Source: Alphaproteobacteria bacterium
GTDB taxonomy: Bacteria > Pseudomonadota > Alphaproteobacteria > Rhizobiales > Xanthobacteraceae
Reading direction: 5' to 3'
Assembly (NCBI GenBank): GCA_005884465.1
Contig: VAZH01000013.1
Span: 1 to 9,403 of the forward strand
Length of the DNA stretch: 9,403 nt
Shown here: piece after piece, positions 1 through 6,941 of the stretch
Numbering within the stretch: the first letter of the stretch is position 1
Layout of the letters: every line of letters begins with the position of its first letter
The notes under the pieces: generated by a model
What the model saw: the letters and a program-made list of their open reading frames with translations, nothing else
What the model was told of the DNA's origin: nothing
Database searches by the model: none
Program-made: the position numbers and the translations under genes

Positions 1-848
1 CGGACCTGAGCGGGCAATCGATCATGGTGGTTGCCCCCCAGAGCATCGAAGCATCGCTCATCGCCCGGCGGCTGCAACGCTGGGGCGGACAAACCTGCAC
101 GATTTCGGATATCACGGTGGCGCAGGCCTTACTGCCCGAGCGAGCCTGGCACGCCGTGCTGCTCGATCACGCCCTGGGCGCTGAAGACGTCGAGCTGCTG
201 GCCGAAGCGGCGCGCCCGCATGCGCCGCGGCGTATCGTCCTGGTCACGCCGGCCGCGCGACACGAACTTCAACCCTCATCGAGTTCCGCGGCTTTCACCG
301 GCTATCTGATAAAACCGTTGCGCGCGGCCTCCCTCGCGACCCGCCTGACAATGGCGCCGGAGATTCTGGCGCCGCCCCTTGCCGGCGAACCCCCGATCGA
401 GGTGCCTGACGATGTCGGGACGCCGGCAGCCGCGCCGTTGCAAGGCCTTTCGATCCTGGTGGCGGAAGACAACGAGATCAACGCGCTTTTGATGCGCTCG
501 CTTTTGACCCGACTGGGACATCATGCCGTCATCGCCACCAATGGCGAAGCGGCGCTGGAATCGTGGCTGGCAGCCAAATCCGCCGGCGCTCCCTACGATC
601 TCGTTCTGATGGACATCCAGATGCCGCAGCTCGACGGCATCGAAACCACCAGGCGGATCCGTAGCCTTGAGGCCGGCCAGCCGGGCCGCCAGACGCCGAT
701 CCTCGCGCTGACAGCGAACACGCTGGTGGAGGATCGCTATGCCTGTTTTGAAGCTGGAATGGACGGCTTCCTGATCAAGCCGCTCGATCGCGAAAAACTC
801 GCCGACGCGCTTGCCGGGCTGGCCGCCTCGCGCCATCTCGCGGCGTGA
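1..848 (+). CDS. Hybrid sensor histidine kinase, C-terminal fragment with two receiver domains (5' end outside window)
   Basis: The reading frame is open from base 3, so the gene starts upstream; the ATG at 24 is internal. Numbered from that ATG, residues about 1-110 form a receiver-like domain. It keeps an Asp (D48, in LLDH), a Thr (T75) and the Lys of YLIKPL (K97), but has VVAPQ where the acidic pair should be. A Pro/Ala-rich linker (about 112-140) leads to a second receiver (about 141-268) with all landmarks: acidic pair E148/D149 (VAEDNEIN), phosphoacceptor D197 (LVLMDIQMPQLDG), T230 and K252 (FLIKPLD). Tandem C-terminal receivers of this style, with the EDNEIN and MDIQMP motifs, are typical of hybrid histidine kinases, where phosphate passes from the kinase core to the last receiver. 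The sensor, HisKA and ATPase domains are not visible, so signal and output are unknown. A stand-alone double-receiver protein is less likely. The gene converges on coaA. Confidence 0.85.
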   Translation, partial: DLSGQSIMVVAPQSIEASLIARRLQRWGGQTCTISDITVAQALLPERAWHAVLLDHALGAEDVELLAEAARPHAPRRIVLVTPAARHELQPSSSSAAFTGYLIKPLRAASLATRLTMAPEILAPPLAGEPPIEVPDDVGTPAAAPLQGLSILVAEDNEINALLMRSLLTRLGHHAVIATNGEAALESWLAAKSAGAPYDLVLMDIQMPQLDGIETTRRIRSLEAGQPGRQTPILALTANTLVEDRYACFEAGMDGFLIKPLDREKLADALAGLAASRHLAA

Positions 849-867
849 GAGTCGAAGCAGTTTCAGT

Positions 868-984
868 GTCGTCCCTGCGAAAGCAGGGACCCATCACCAC
901 AAGTCCGTGTACCTGCGAAGGCTGCAGCCGCGGCCTAGTAACGATAAACATTGGTGGTTATGTCCCCGCTTTCGCGGGGACGAC
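868..984. repeat. Palindromic intergenic repeat element, copy 1
   Basis: This 117-bp element has long terminal inverted repeats: 868-900 pairs with 954-984, with about three mismatches and a two-base indel. Each arm contains its own perfect 8-bp hairpin: GTCCCTGC/GCAGGGAC (871-878 with 883-890, GAAA loop) and GTCCCCGC/GCGGGGAC (962-969 with 974-981). It fills the gap between the convergent kinase and coaA genes. Neither hairpin is followed by a run of T, so these are not classic intrinsic terminators, although they could protect or end both transcripts. A related copy lies at 8903-9058. Such elements are abundant between genes in Bradyrhizobium-type genomes (from memory). It could be a relic of a small non-autonomous mobile element, but I did not find a clear target-site duplication. 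Confidence 0.8.
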
Positions 985-992
985 GGCGTGAG

Positions 993-1949
993 CTACAGCC
1001 GCCGCAGCGCCACGGTCTCAACCACATGGTCCGCGCCCTTCTTCAGGATCAGTGTCGCGCGCGGTCTAGTCGGCAAAATATTCTCCTCGAGGTTGGCAAG
1101 GTTGGTCCGCTCCCAGATCGCGAGCGCGGTTGCGGTCGCTTCCCCGTCGGAAAGCGGAGCGTAGCGATGAAAATACGATCGCGGATCGTGGAACGCGGTG
1201 TCCCGAAGCGTCAGGAAGCGCGTGATGTACCAGTCGCGCAGCACCGATTCGTCGGCATCGATGTAGACGGAGAAATCGAAGAAATCCGAAACCACCGGAA
1301 CCGCCTTGCCATCGCGCGGCAGCCGTCCGGTCTGCAGGACATTGACGCCTTCGACGATCAGGATGTCCGGCCGGTCGATCTCGATCCATCCGTTCGGAAC
1401 GATGTCGTAGGTCAAATGCGAATAGACCGGCGCCCGCACCGGCCGCCTTCCTGCCTTGATGTCGCTCAGGAAGGTCAGCAGCGTCGGCAGATCGTAGCTC
1501 TCGGGAAAACCCTTCTTCTGCATCAGGCCTTGCCGCTCGAGCACGGCGTTGGGGTACAGGAAGCCGTCGGTCGTCACCAGATCGACCTTTGGCCGCGGCG
1601 ACCATCGCGCCAACAGCGCCTGCAGCACGCGCGCGGTGGTGGATTTTCCGACCGCGACCGATCCGGCGACGCCGATGATGTAGGGCATCTTGCGGTCCTG
1701 GATGCCGAGGAATTGACGCTGCGCGTAAAACAGCCGCTGCATGGCATCGATATAGATCGACAACAGTCGCGACAGCGGCAGGTAAATGTCCTCGACCTCT
1801 TTCATGTCGAGACGATCATGCATCGAACGCAGGCGCGAGAACTCGCCCGGCTCCAGGGTCATCGGCGTATCGTCGCGCAGCCGCGCCCACTGCTCCCGCG
1901 AGAACACCCGGTAGGGGTTATACTGCTGCTCCGGTGCCCGAATATCCAT
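993..1949 (-). CDS. coaA: Type I pantothenate kinase (CoaA)
   Basis: Cytoplasmic enzyme that phosphorylates pantothenate with ATP, the first and usually rate-controlling step of coenzyme A synthesis; the bacterial type I enzyme is typically feedback-inhibited by CoA. The 318-residue protein has the P-loop [12 protein letters not shown] (93-104), TTDGF (126-130), YSHLTYD (176-182), VEGVNVLQ (199-206) and the [15 protein letters not shown] segment near the C terminus, all hallmarks of the family, and full length. I chose the ATG at 1949 because AAAGG lies about 9 bases upstream and the protein then begins [13 protein letters not shown], as I recall for relatives. A GTG at 1979, just after the hisE stop, would add ten residues and is the alternative. 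It is the last gene of the his operon, 34 bp after hisE, so it is probably co-transcribed with histidine genes although the pathways are distinct. Confidence 0.97.
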   Translation of the reverse strand: MDIRAPEQQYNPYRVFSREQWARLRDDTPMTLEPGEFSRLRSMHDRLDMKEVEDIYLPLSRLLSIYIDAMQRLFYAQRQFLGIQDRKMPYIIGVAGSVAVGKSTTARVLQALLARWSPRPKVDLVTTDGFLYPNAVLERQGLMQKKGFPESYDLPTLLTFLSDIKAGRRPVRAPVYSHLTYDIVPNGWIEIDRPDILIVEGVNVLQTGRLPRDGKAVPVVSDFFDFSVYIDADESVLRDWYITRFLTLRDTAFHDPRSYFHRYAPLSDGEATATALAIWERTNLANLEENILPTRPRATLILKKGADHVVETVALRRL

Positions 1950-1983
1950 GACGCCGCCTTTATCAAGAGGTTGTGCCACTGCC

Positions 1984-2307
1984 CTAATCGCGCTTGCGCG
2001 CCGCTTTCTCTTCCAGTCCCGACATCGTCGTGCGTTGCGCCAAGGCTGCCTCGACGTCTTCGAGTTTCACGCCGCGCGACTTCAACAGCACCAGCAGGTG
2101 AAACAGCAGGTCGGCGCTTTCGGCAATCAGATGGTCGCGATCGTTCTCGATCGCGGCGATGACCGTCTCCACCGCCTCCTCGCCAAGTTTCTTGGCGCAA
2201 TGCTCCGCACCCTTGTCCAGCAGTTTGCGCGTATACGACGCTTCTCCGCCCGACGCCACGCGGGCATCGATGGTGGCGGCAAGATCATGGATCGTAAAAC
2301 GCGACAT
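1984..2307 (-). CDS. hisE: Phosphoribosyl-ATP pyrophosphohydrolase (HisE)
   Basis: Second step of histidine synthesis: removes pyrophosphate from phosphoribosyl-ATP to give phosphoribosyl-AMP. The 107-residue protein is a complete stand-alone HisE of the all-alpha MazG-like fold. The metal-binding motifs are the EExxE of LGEEAVE (E43, E44, E47) and the ExxD of ESADLLFH (E63, D66), preceded by [16 protein letters not shown] (25-40). In many bacteria HisE is fused to HisI; here it is separate and no hisI is in the window, so the cyclohydrolase must be encoded elsewhere. The ATG at 2307 is preceded directly by a TTG at 2310 that could also start. No strong ribosome site is visible. It follows hisF after an 80-bp gap, the largest gap inside the operon, and precedes coaA. 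Confidence 0.96.
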   Translation of the reverse strand: MSRFTIHDLAATIDARVASGGEASYTRKLLDKGAEHCAKKLGEEAVETVIAAIENDRDHLIAESADLLFHLLVLLKSRGVKLEDVEAALAQRTTMSGLEEKAARKRD

Positions 2308-2335
2308 CAACTAAAACTCATGCGCGCCCGAAGGG

Positions 2336-2356
2336 ACGGGACGCTGTCTATCCCGT
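2336..2356 (-). other. Small hairpin in the hisF-hisE gap
   Basis: A 6-bp perfect inverted repeat, ACGGGA (2336-2341) and TCCCGT (2351-2356), with a 9-base loop, lies in the 80-bp gap between hisF and hisE. No T-run follows on the minus strand, so it is not a convincing terminator. It might mark an RNA processing or stability site that adjusts hisE-coaA output relative to the upstream genes. In DNA this rich in GC a stem of this size may be chance. Confidence 0.25.
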
Positions 2357-2387
2357 GGGGATTTAGCACTTCTGGCACCGGGAGTCG

Positions 2388-3164
2388 TCAAGGATCGAGC
2401 CGCATCGGCAGCCCGGCGCGGACCATGTGGTCCTTGGCTTCACGGATGGTAAATTCGCCGAAGTGGAAGATCGACGCCGCCAGCACCGCGGTCGCATGGC
2501 CTTCGCGGATGCCCTCGACCAGATGATCGAGATTGCCGACGCCGCCGGAGGCGATCACCGGGACTGGGACGCTGTCCGCCACCGCCCGGGTGAGCGGAAT
2601 GTCAAAACCCTGCCTTGTGCCGTCCCGGTCCATCGATGTCAGCAGGATCTCGCCGGCGCCGAGCGAGACGACCTCCTGGGCATATTCGATGGCATCGATC
2701 CCGGTGGAATTGCGCCCGCCATGGGTGAAGATTTCCCACCGCTCCGAGCCGCTGCCCCGCCGGACGCGCTTGGCGTCGATCGCTACCACGATGCATTGAT
2801 CGCCGAATTTCTCGGCCGCTTCCTTGACGAATTCGCGCCGGCTGACGGCGGCGCTATTGATCGAAACCTTGTCGGCGCCGGACCGCAATAGCGTCTTGAT
2901 ATCCTCGATGGTGCGCACACCGCCGCCGACCGTCAGCGGCATGAAGCATGCTTCCGCCGTGCGCCGGACCACGTCCAGCATGATGCCGCGATTTTCATGC
3001 GTCGCCGTAATGTCGAGGAAGCACAGCTCATCGGCGCCGGCGGCGTCATAGGCGATGGCCGCTTCGACCGGATCGCCGGCATCGCGCAAATCGACAAAAT
3101 TGACGCCCTTGACGACCCGGCCGTCCTTGACGTCGAGACAGGGGATCACGCGCACCTTGAACAT
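2388..3164 (-). CDS. hisF: Imidazole glycerol phosphate synthase cyclase subunit (HisF)
   Basis: Cyclase half of IGP synthase: uses ammonia delivered by HisH to convert PRFAR into imidazole glycerol phosphate, releasing AICAR to purine synthesis. At 258 residues it is full length for this TIM barrel. The two catalytic aspartates are in place: D11 in [14 protein letters not shown] and D130 in VVAIDAKR. The phosphate-binding loops appear as TVGGGVRT (78-85) and IASGGVGN (204-211). The barrel repeats its half-barrel pattern, as expected from its relation to HisA. The ATG at 3164 has a strong AGGAG site 7 bases upstream, which overlaps the stop codon of hisA; the genes are 9 bp apart. Works as a heterodimer with the HisH product encoded two genes upstream. 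Confidence 0.98.
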   Translation of the reverse strand: MFKVRVIPCLDVKDGRVVKGVNFVDLRDAGDPVEAAIAYDAAGADELCFLDITATHENRGIMLDVVRRTAEACFMPLTVGGGVRTIEDIKTLLRSGADKVSINSAAVSRREFVKEAAEKFGDQCIVVAIDAKRVRRGSGSERWEIFTHGGRNSTGIDAIEYAQEVVSLGAGEILLTSMDRDGTRQGFDIPLTRAVADSVPVPVIASGGVGNLDHLVEGIREGHATAVLAASIFHFGEFTIREAKDHMVRAGLPMRLDP

Positions 3165-3170
3165 GCGTTG

Positions 3171-3176
3171 CTCCTA
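3171..3176 (-). promoter_or_regulatory. hisF ribosome binding site overlapping the hisA stop
   Basis: Read on the minus strand, TAGGAG combines the hisA stop codon TAG (3176-3174) with the hisF Shine-Dalgarno AGGAG (3175-3171), 6 bases before the ATG. Ribosomes finishing hisA therefore stop on the hisF initiation site, which suggests coupled translation. It is the clearest Shine-Dalgarno in the operon. Confidence 0.75.
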
Positions 3177-3914
3177 GGCCGCGGCGCGCGCGTTGCGGAT
3201 CAGCGCCAACGCCACGGCCGGATCGAGGCGGCCGTCATAGAGAGCGCGGCCCGCGATCGCGCCGGCCAGTTTCTTGGCGCGCGGCGCCAGCAGCGCCCTC
3301 ACGTCCTCGATCGAGGCCAAGCCGCCGGAGGCGATGACGGGGATCGAGATGCGTTCGGCGAGCGCGATGGTGGCATCGAGATTGAGGCCTTTCAGGAGGC
3401 CGTCGCGGGCAATGTCGGTGAAGATGATCGCAGCGACGCCGGCATCCTCGAACCGCTGTGCGATTTCGAGCGCGCTGACCTCTGACGTCTCCGCCCAGCC
3501 TTCGACCGCGACCTTGCCGTCGCGTGCGTCGAGGCCTACCGCGACGCGGCCGGGAAACTTTTTCGCAGCACCTTTCACAAGCTCGGGATCGCGTACCGCC
3601 GCGGTGCCGATGATCAAGCGCGCAATGCCTTTTGTCAGCCAGGCTTCGACCGTCTTCAGATCGCGGATACCGCCGCCGAGTTGCACGGGAATCGAGACCG
3701 CTTTCAGCATCGCCTCGACGGCATGGGCGTTCATCGGCTTGCCAGCAAAGGCGCCGTCGAGATCGACCACGTGCAGATATTCGAACCCCTGCCCAGCAAA
3801 GCTCCGCGCCTGCGCAGCGGGATCGAGGCTGAACACGGTCGCGCGTGCCATGTCGCCCTGTTCGAGGCGCACGCACTGGCCGTTCTTCAGGTCGATGGCG
3901 GGAAACAGAATCAC
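3174..3914 (-). CDS. hisA: Phosphoribosylformimino-AICAR-phosphate isomerase (HisA)
   Basis: Catalyses the Amadori rearrangement of ProFAR to PRFAR, the substrate of HisHF. The 246-residue TIM-barrel protein has the catalytic pair D8 (FPAIDLKNG) and D129 (VGLDARDG), the phosphate-binding loops QLGGGIRD (78-85) and IASGGLAS (194-201), and the typical [12 protein letters not shown] segment (49-60). The frame stays open far upstream, but homologous sequence begins at ILFPAID, so I place the start at the GTG at 3914. This GTG overlaps the hisH stop as GTGA, an arrangement that favours translational coupling. The upstream open frame is the shadow of hisH. Its stop lies within the hisF ribosome site. 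Confidence 0.97.
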   Translation of the reverse strand: MILFPAIDLKNGQCVRLEQGDMARATVFSLDPAAQARSFAGQGFEYLHVVDLDGAFAGKPMNAHAVEAMLKAVSIPVQLGGGIRDLKTVEAWLTKGIARLIIGTAAVRDPELVKGAAKKFPGRVAVGLDARDGKVAVEGWAETSEVSALEIAQRFEDAGVAAIIFTDIARDGLLKGLNLDATIALAERISIPVIASGGLASIEDVRALLAPRAKKLAGAIAGRALYDGRLDPAVALALIRNARAAA

Positions 3915-4561
3915 GGCTTCCACTTCAAAAACTTCGAAATCAACGCCAGCCCAAAACGCTGGCTTTTCTCCGGGTGAAACTGGGTGCCGACAGCGGTGTC
4001 CTTGCCGACGATCGCCGTCACCGGACCTCCGTAATCGGCGCGCGCCAGCACGTCCGCCTCGTTGGCGGCGTTGAGGTGATAGGAGTGCACGAAATAGGCG
4101 TGGCGGCCTTTCGGGCCGAGCGGCAAACGCTCCAGCACCGGATGCTCGCGGATCATATCGAGCGTATTCCAGCCCATGTGCGGAATTTTCAAGTTCTCCT
4201 CGCGCGGCGAAATCTTTTCCACATCGCCTTCGATCCAGTTGAACCCCTCTGTGGTGACGTGCTCCTTGCCGCGGGTCGCCATCAGCTGCATGCCGACGCA
4301 AATGCCAAAGAACGGCCGCGCCTTGCTTCGCACGGCTTCCGTCATCGCCTCGATCATGCCGTCAAGCGCGTCGAGGCCCCTGCGGCAATCGGCGAATGCG
4401 CCGACGCCGGGCAGCACAATGCGGTCGGCGCGATACACCGTTTCGGGATCGCGGGTCACCACGATCTTTTCCGCAGCGTCCATGCTCCGCGCTGCCCGCT
4501 CAAAGGCTTTCGCCGCGGAATGCAGATTGCCGGAGCCGTAATCGATGATGGCGACGCTCAC
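3911..4561 (-). CDS. hisH: Imidazole glycerol phosphate synthase glutaminase subunit (HisH)
   Basis: Class I glutamine amidotransferase subunit that hydrolyses glutamine and channels ammonia into HisF. The 216-residue protein has the complete catalytic triad: C88 in [12 protein letters not shown]196 and E198 in [10 protein letters not shown]. The oxyanion region PGVGAF (51-56) and the HAYFVHSYH segment (154-162) are also present. Start is the GTG at 4561, overlapping the stop of the preceding DUF2628 gene as GTGA. The N terminus then reads [13 protein letters not shown], as expected for the family. It overlaps hisA downstream by the same GTGA arrangement, so three consecutive genes are chained by overlapping start and stop codons. 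Confidence 0.98.
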   Translation of the reverse strand: MSVAIIDYGSGNLHSAAKAFERAARSMDAAEKIVVTRDPETVYRADRIVLPGVGAFADCRRGLDALDGMIEAMTEAVRSKARPFFGICVGMQLMATRGKEHVTTEGFNWIEGDVEKISPREENLKIPHMGWNTLDMIREHPVLERLPLGPKGRHAYFVHSYHLNAANEADVLARADYGGPVTAIVGKDTAVGTQFHPEKSQRFGLALISKFLKWKP

Positions 4562-5085
4562 CGCGACGTCCCCGGTTCCGGAAACAATCCGATGATTTCG
4601 TTTCGGGGCAACGGCGGCGGCCGCGAGAAAGCCTGGCCGGGAATATCCCGCGTCGGCGGCGGCGCGCCGCGATCGACCGCGGTTTGGTCGTTGATAACGC
4701 GATGCGTGGCGGTCCAGCGATCGAAAAAGCGCCGTTCCGCCGTCTCCAAATTGCGGGCCACCACGATGTCGAGCTGGCGCCAGTCGCGCCGCGACAAGGT
4801 CCAGCGCCGGATGCTCGACGCTTCAAATCCCATCAGCAGCGCAATCAACACATCCGCCCAAAAGATCGCGGTGCCGCCGGCGCCGAGTCTCGCCATTCCG
4901 ACGTTGATCGTGGGCGCAATGATGATCCAGCCGATCAGCGCCAGCCACAGGCGATGCCAGACAAGCCACAGCGGGCCGAAAACGGCAGCCCAGAAATGAA
5001 ATCCGTCGCGGACGAATGCGAATCTTTCGATAACGGCGATCCCCGCACCATTCGTTACCGGAGCATGAACTGTGTAGACCGGCAT
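4558..5085 (-). CDS. DUF2628-type small membrane protein within the his operon
   Basis: Function unknown. The 175-residue protein starts MPVYTVHAP at the ATG at 5085, which has GGAG about 9 bases upstream; longer in-frame starts would run into hisB. The N-terminal segment (1-30) ends in [20 protein letters not shown], the aromatic pattern of DUF2628 proteins. Two hydrophobic segments follow, about 31-57 and 73-88, so it is probably an inner-membrane protein. The C-terminal half is charged ([23 protein letters not shown], about 99-121) and ends in a Pro-rich tail (141-171), likely cytoplasmic. It sits 28 bp after hisB and overlaps hisH by GTGA, so it is translated with the histidine genes. No catalytic motif is visible and nothing shows that it acts in histidine synthesis. 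A transport or envelope role is possible but unsupported. Confidence 0.85.
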   Translation of the reverse strand: MPVYTVHAPVTNGAGIAVIERFAFVRDGFHFWAAVFGPLWLVWHRLWLALIGWIIIAPTINVGMARLGAGGTAIFWADVLIALLMGFEASSIRRWTLSRRDWRQLDIVVARNLETAERRFFDRWTATHRVINDQTAVDRGAPPPTRDIPGQAFSRPPPLPRNEIIGLFPEPGTSR

Positions 5086-5113
5086 CGTTACTCTCCGCCG
5101 AGAACTCAAGGAT

Positions 5114-5707
5114 TCAGCCGCCGAGCTGACCCTTGGTGGATGGCACTTCGCCCGCGGCGCGCGGATCGATCGCGACCGCCGCGCGCAGCGCCCTCGCCAG
5201 ACCCTTGAAACAGGATTCGGCGATGTGATGGCTGTTCTCGCCATATAGGGTTTCGACGTGCAAAGTCACCCCGGCATTGATCGCAAAGGCGTTGAACCAT
5301 TCGCGAACCAGTTCAGTATCGAAGGTGCCTACCTTGTCGCGCGGAAACTCCACCTTGAATACCAGCACCGGCCGCCCCGAAATGTCGATCACGACGCGCG
5401 ACAGCGTCTCGTCCATCGGCATGTGGATACTGGCATAGCGGGTGATGCCGGCCATGGTGCCGAGCGCCTGTTTTACCGCCTGTCCGAGCGCGATGCCGAC
5501 ATCCTCGGTGGTGTGATGGTGGTCGATGTGAAGGTCGCCAGCCGCCTTCACGGCGACGTCAATGCGCGAATGCCGGGCAAGCAGATCGAGCATATGGTCG
5601 AAGAAGCCGATGCCGGTCGCGACGTTGGACACGCCTGTCCCGTCGAGGTTCACGCTGACCTCGATGTCGGTCTCCTTGGTCTTGCGCTTGATGGTCGCCG
5701 TGCGCAT
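5114..5707 (-). CDS. hisB: Imidazoleglycerol-phosphate dehydratase (HisB)
   Basis: Manganese-dependent dehydration of imidazole glycerol phosphate to imidazole acetol phosphate. The 197-residue, monofunctional form matches the usual bacterial length; it lacks the phosphatase domain fused in enterobacteria. Metal and substrate motifs are clear: [10 protein letters not shown] (32-41), [14 protein letters not shown] (58-71) and [19 protein letters not shown] (157-175). I chose the ATG at 5707 because it gives the family-like N terminus [15 protein letters not shown] and has GGGAAG about 8 bases upstream; the frame continues to 5788 without homologous sequence. First gene of the operon hisB-DUF2628-hisH-hisA-hisF-hisE-coaA. 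Transcribed divergently from hslV. Confidence 0.98.
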   Translation of the reverse strand: MRTATIKRKTKETDIEVSVNLDGTGVSNVATGIGFFDHMLDLLARHSRIDVAVKAAGDLHIDHHHTTEDVGIALGQAVKQALGTMAGITRYASIHMPMDETLSRVVIDISGRPVLVFKVEFPRDKVGTFDTELVREWFNAFAINAGVTLHVETLYGENSHHIAESCFKGLARALRAAVAIDPRAAGEVPSTKGQLGG

Positions 5708-5888
5708 GAAAAATGCTTCCCGTGGCCGAAAACGCGGCTCTTTTAACAGGCTCGTCCCGCCTTCGCTACTGCGGGATGGCCAGCTCAAGGCTGAAGTTCG
5801 GCCTATGGTGACTGGATTCCGATCCCGAATCCCGCGGATTGTAAGCCGGCGCGCCAGTCCTTAAGTTTGGCCGAACGCGAGGTACCCC
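5708..5888. promoter_or_regulatory. Divergent intergenic region between hisB and hslV
   Basis: This 181-bp gap must contain the promoters of both operons. The hslV side ends with a GAGG ribosome site (5879-5882) 6 bases before the ATG. A hairpin TCCCGC/GCGGGA (5755-5760 with 5771-5776) lies in the probable hisB leader. The block GGCCGAAAACGCG at 5724-5736 is nearly repeated in the same orientation as GGCCGAACGCG at 5869-5879. A weak sigma-70-like pair, TTGTAA (5839-5844) and TTAAGT (5861-5866) with 16-bp spacing, faces hslV but matches poorly. I saw no good heat-shock (RpoH) promoter and no His-codon leader peptide before hisB. The regulatory role follows from position only. Confidence 0.5.
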
Positions 5889-6446
5889 ATGCAAGCATCA
5901 CAGCCCCAGTCGCCGGTTTGGCACGGCACCACGATTTTGACGGTCCGCAAGGGCGGCAAGGTGGTGATCGGGGGCGACGGCCAGGTCTCGATCGGCCAGA
6001 CCGTCATCAAATCCAACGCCAAAAAGGTCCGCAAGCTCGGCAAGGGCGATGTCATCGGCGGTTTTGCAGGTGCCACCGCGGACGCCTTCACGCTGTTCGA
6101 GCGGCTGGAAAGCAAACTCGAGCAATATCCGGGGCAATTGACCCGCGCGGCGGACGAGCTGGCCAAGGACTGGCGCACCGACCGCTATCTGCGCCGGCTG
6201 GAGGCGATGATGATCGTCGCCGACAAGGATGTCTCGCTGGTCCTGACCGGCACCGGCGACGTGCTGGAGCCGGAAGCCGGCGTAATGGCGATCGGCTCCG
6301 GCGGCAACTATGCCCTGGCGGCCGCCCGCGCGCTGGTCGATTCCGACAAGGATGCCGAGGCCATTGTGCGCCGATCGCTCGATATCGCCGCCGATATATG
6401 CGTCTTTACCAATCGCAATGTGACCATCGAGATGCTGCAGGGCTAA
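5889..6446 (+). CDS. hslV: ATP-dependent protease proteolytic subunit HslV (ClpQ)
   Basis: Threonine peptidase of the HslUV complex, related to proteasome beta subunits; forms a double hexameric chamber in the cytoplasm that degrades unfolded and regulatory proteins fed by HslU. The 185-residue protein carries a 13-residue leader before the catalytic threonine, which by alignment with E. coli HslV is T14 ([12 protein letters not shown]). Other landmarks are [12 protein letters not shown] (25-36), K46 matching the active-site Lys33, [14 protein letters not shown] (58-71), AKDWRTDR (92-99) and [16 protein letters not shown] (134-149). Start ATG at 5889 with GAGG 6 bases upstream. First gene of the operon; its stop is 3 bp before the GNAT gene. 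HslU lies two genes downstream instead of directly adjacent. Confidence 0.98.
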   Translation: MQASQPQSPVWHGTTILTVRKGGKVVIGGDGQVSIGQTVIKSNAKKVRKLGKGDVIGGFAGATADAFTLFERLESKLEQYPGQLTRAADELAKDWRTDRYLRRLEAMMIVADKDVSLVLTGTGDVLEPEAGVMAIGSGGNYALAAARALVDSDKDAEAIVRRSLDIAADICVFTNRNVTIEMLQG

Positions 6447-6449
6447 TCG

Positions 6450-6941
6450 ATGGCGCAGCCCGCCTATGTGTTTCGTCCGATGTCCGAGGCCGATCTGCCG
6501 CTGATGAAGCGCTGGCTGGCGGAACCGCACGTGAAGCAGTGGTGGGGCGATACTAACGAACAATTCGAGATTGTCAGCGGCGACCTCGAGGTCGAGGCCA
6601 TGGATCAATTCATTGTGGCGAAGGATGATCGACCCTTCGGATATTTGCAGTGTTACAATCCCGAGGTTTGGCCGGATAACGGATTGGGCGTCCATCCGAA
6701 GGACACCCGTGGCATCGACCAGTTCATCGGAGAACCGGACATGGTAGATCGGGGTCATGGCTCGGCATTCATCCGTAGCTTTATTGATCGGCTGCTGGAC
6801 GGCGGAGCGGCGCGCGTCATCACCGATCCCGACCCCGCCAATGCGCGCGCGATACGCGCCTATGAGAAGGCCGGATTTCGCCGCGATCGTCTGCTCGAAA
6901 CGCCGGACGGCACCGCCCTGCTGATGGTATGCAACCCATGA
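6450..6941 (+). CDS. GNAT acetyltransferase resembling AAC(6')-type enzymes
   Basis: Predicted acetyl-CoA-dependent N-acetyltransferase of 163 residues; substrate unknown. It shows the GNAT acetyl-CoA loop DRGHGSAF (100-107) and the C-terminal motif [18 protein letters not shown] (126-143). The N-terminal [12 protein letters not shown] (22-33), TRGIDQFIG (86-94) and [10 protein letters not shown] (151-160) strongly recall AAC(6')-Ib-like aminoglycoside acetyltransferases and the broader Acetyltransf_8 group, which also includes siderophore acetylases. No other resistance or mobility genes are near, so this is probably a housekeeping or accessory acetyltransferase. The ATG at 6450 follows the hslV stop by 3 bp with AGGG (6439-6442) 7 bases upstream, inside hslV. 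It overlaps the next gene by ATGA. Co-transcription with hslVU is likely. Confidence 0.88.
   Translation: MAQPAYVFRPMSEADLPLMKRWLAEPHVKQWWGDTNEQFEIVSGDLEVEAMDQFIVAKDDRPFGYLQCYNPEVWPDNGLGVHPKDTRGIDQFIGEPDMVDRGHGSAFIRSFIDRLLDGGAARVITDPDPANARAIRAYEKAGFRRDRLLETPDGTALLMVCNP

Noticed and set aside
868..984. CRISPR-like array or intrinsic terminators
   Set aside because: There are only two inverted arms and no regular spacers, so it is not a CRISPR; the hairpins lack the T-run of an intrinsic terminator.
951..2162. Long open frame (about 400 codons) on the + strand opposite coaA and hisE
   Set aside because: It lies antisense to two well-identified genes, its translation is rich in Arg, Gln and His with no recognisable motif, and GC-rich DNA commonly leaves such frames open.
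3915..4301. N-terminal extension of HisA by about 129 residues
   Set aside because: The open frame upstream of 3914 overlaps hisH entirely, and family homology begins at [11 protein letters not shown] directly after the GTG.
5708..5810. Possible histidine attenuator (leader peptide) before hisB
   Set aside because: No short frame with clustered His codons exists upstream of hisB, and the hairpin at 5755-5776 lacks a T-run.
5781..5850. Possible heat-shock (RpoH) promoter for hslV or hisB
   Set aside because: CTTGAG occurs on the - strand (5787-5782) but no acceptable -10 partner at proper spacing was found; nothing convincing faces hslV.
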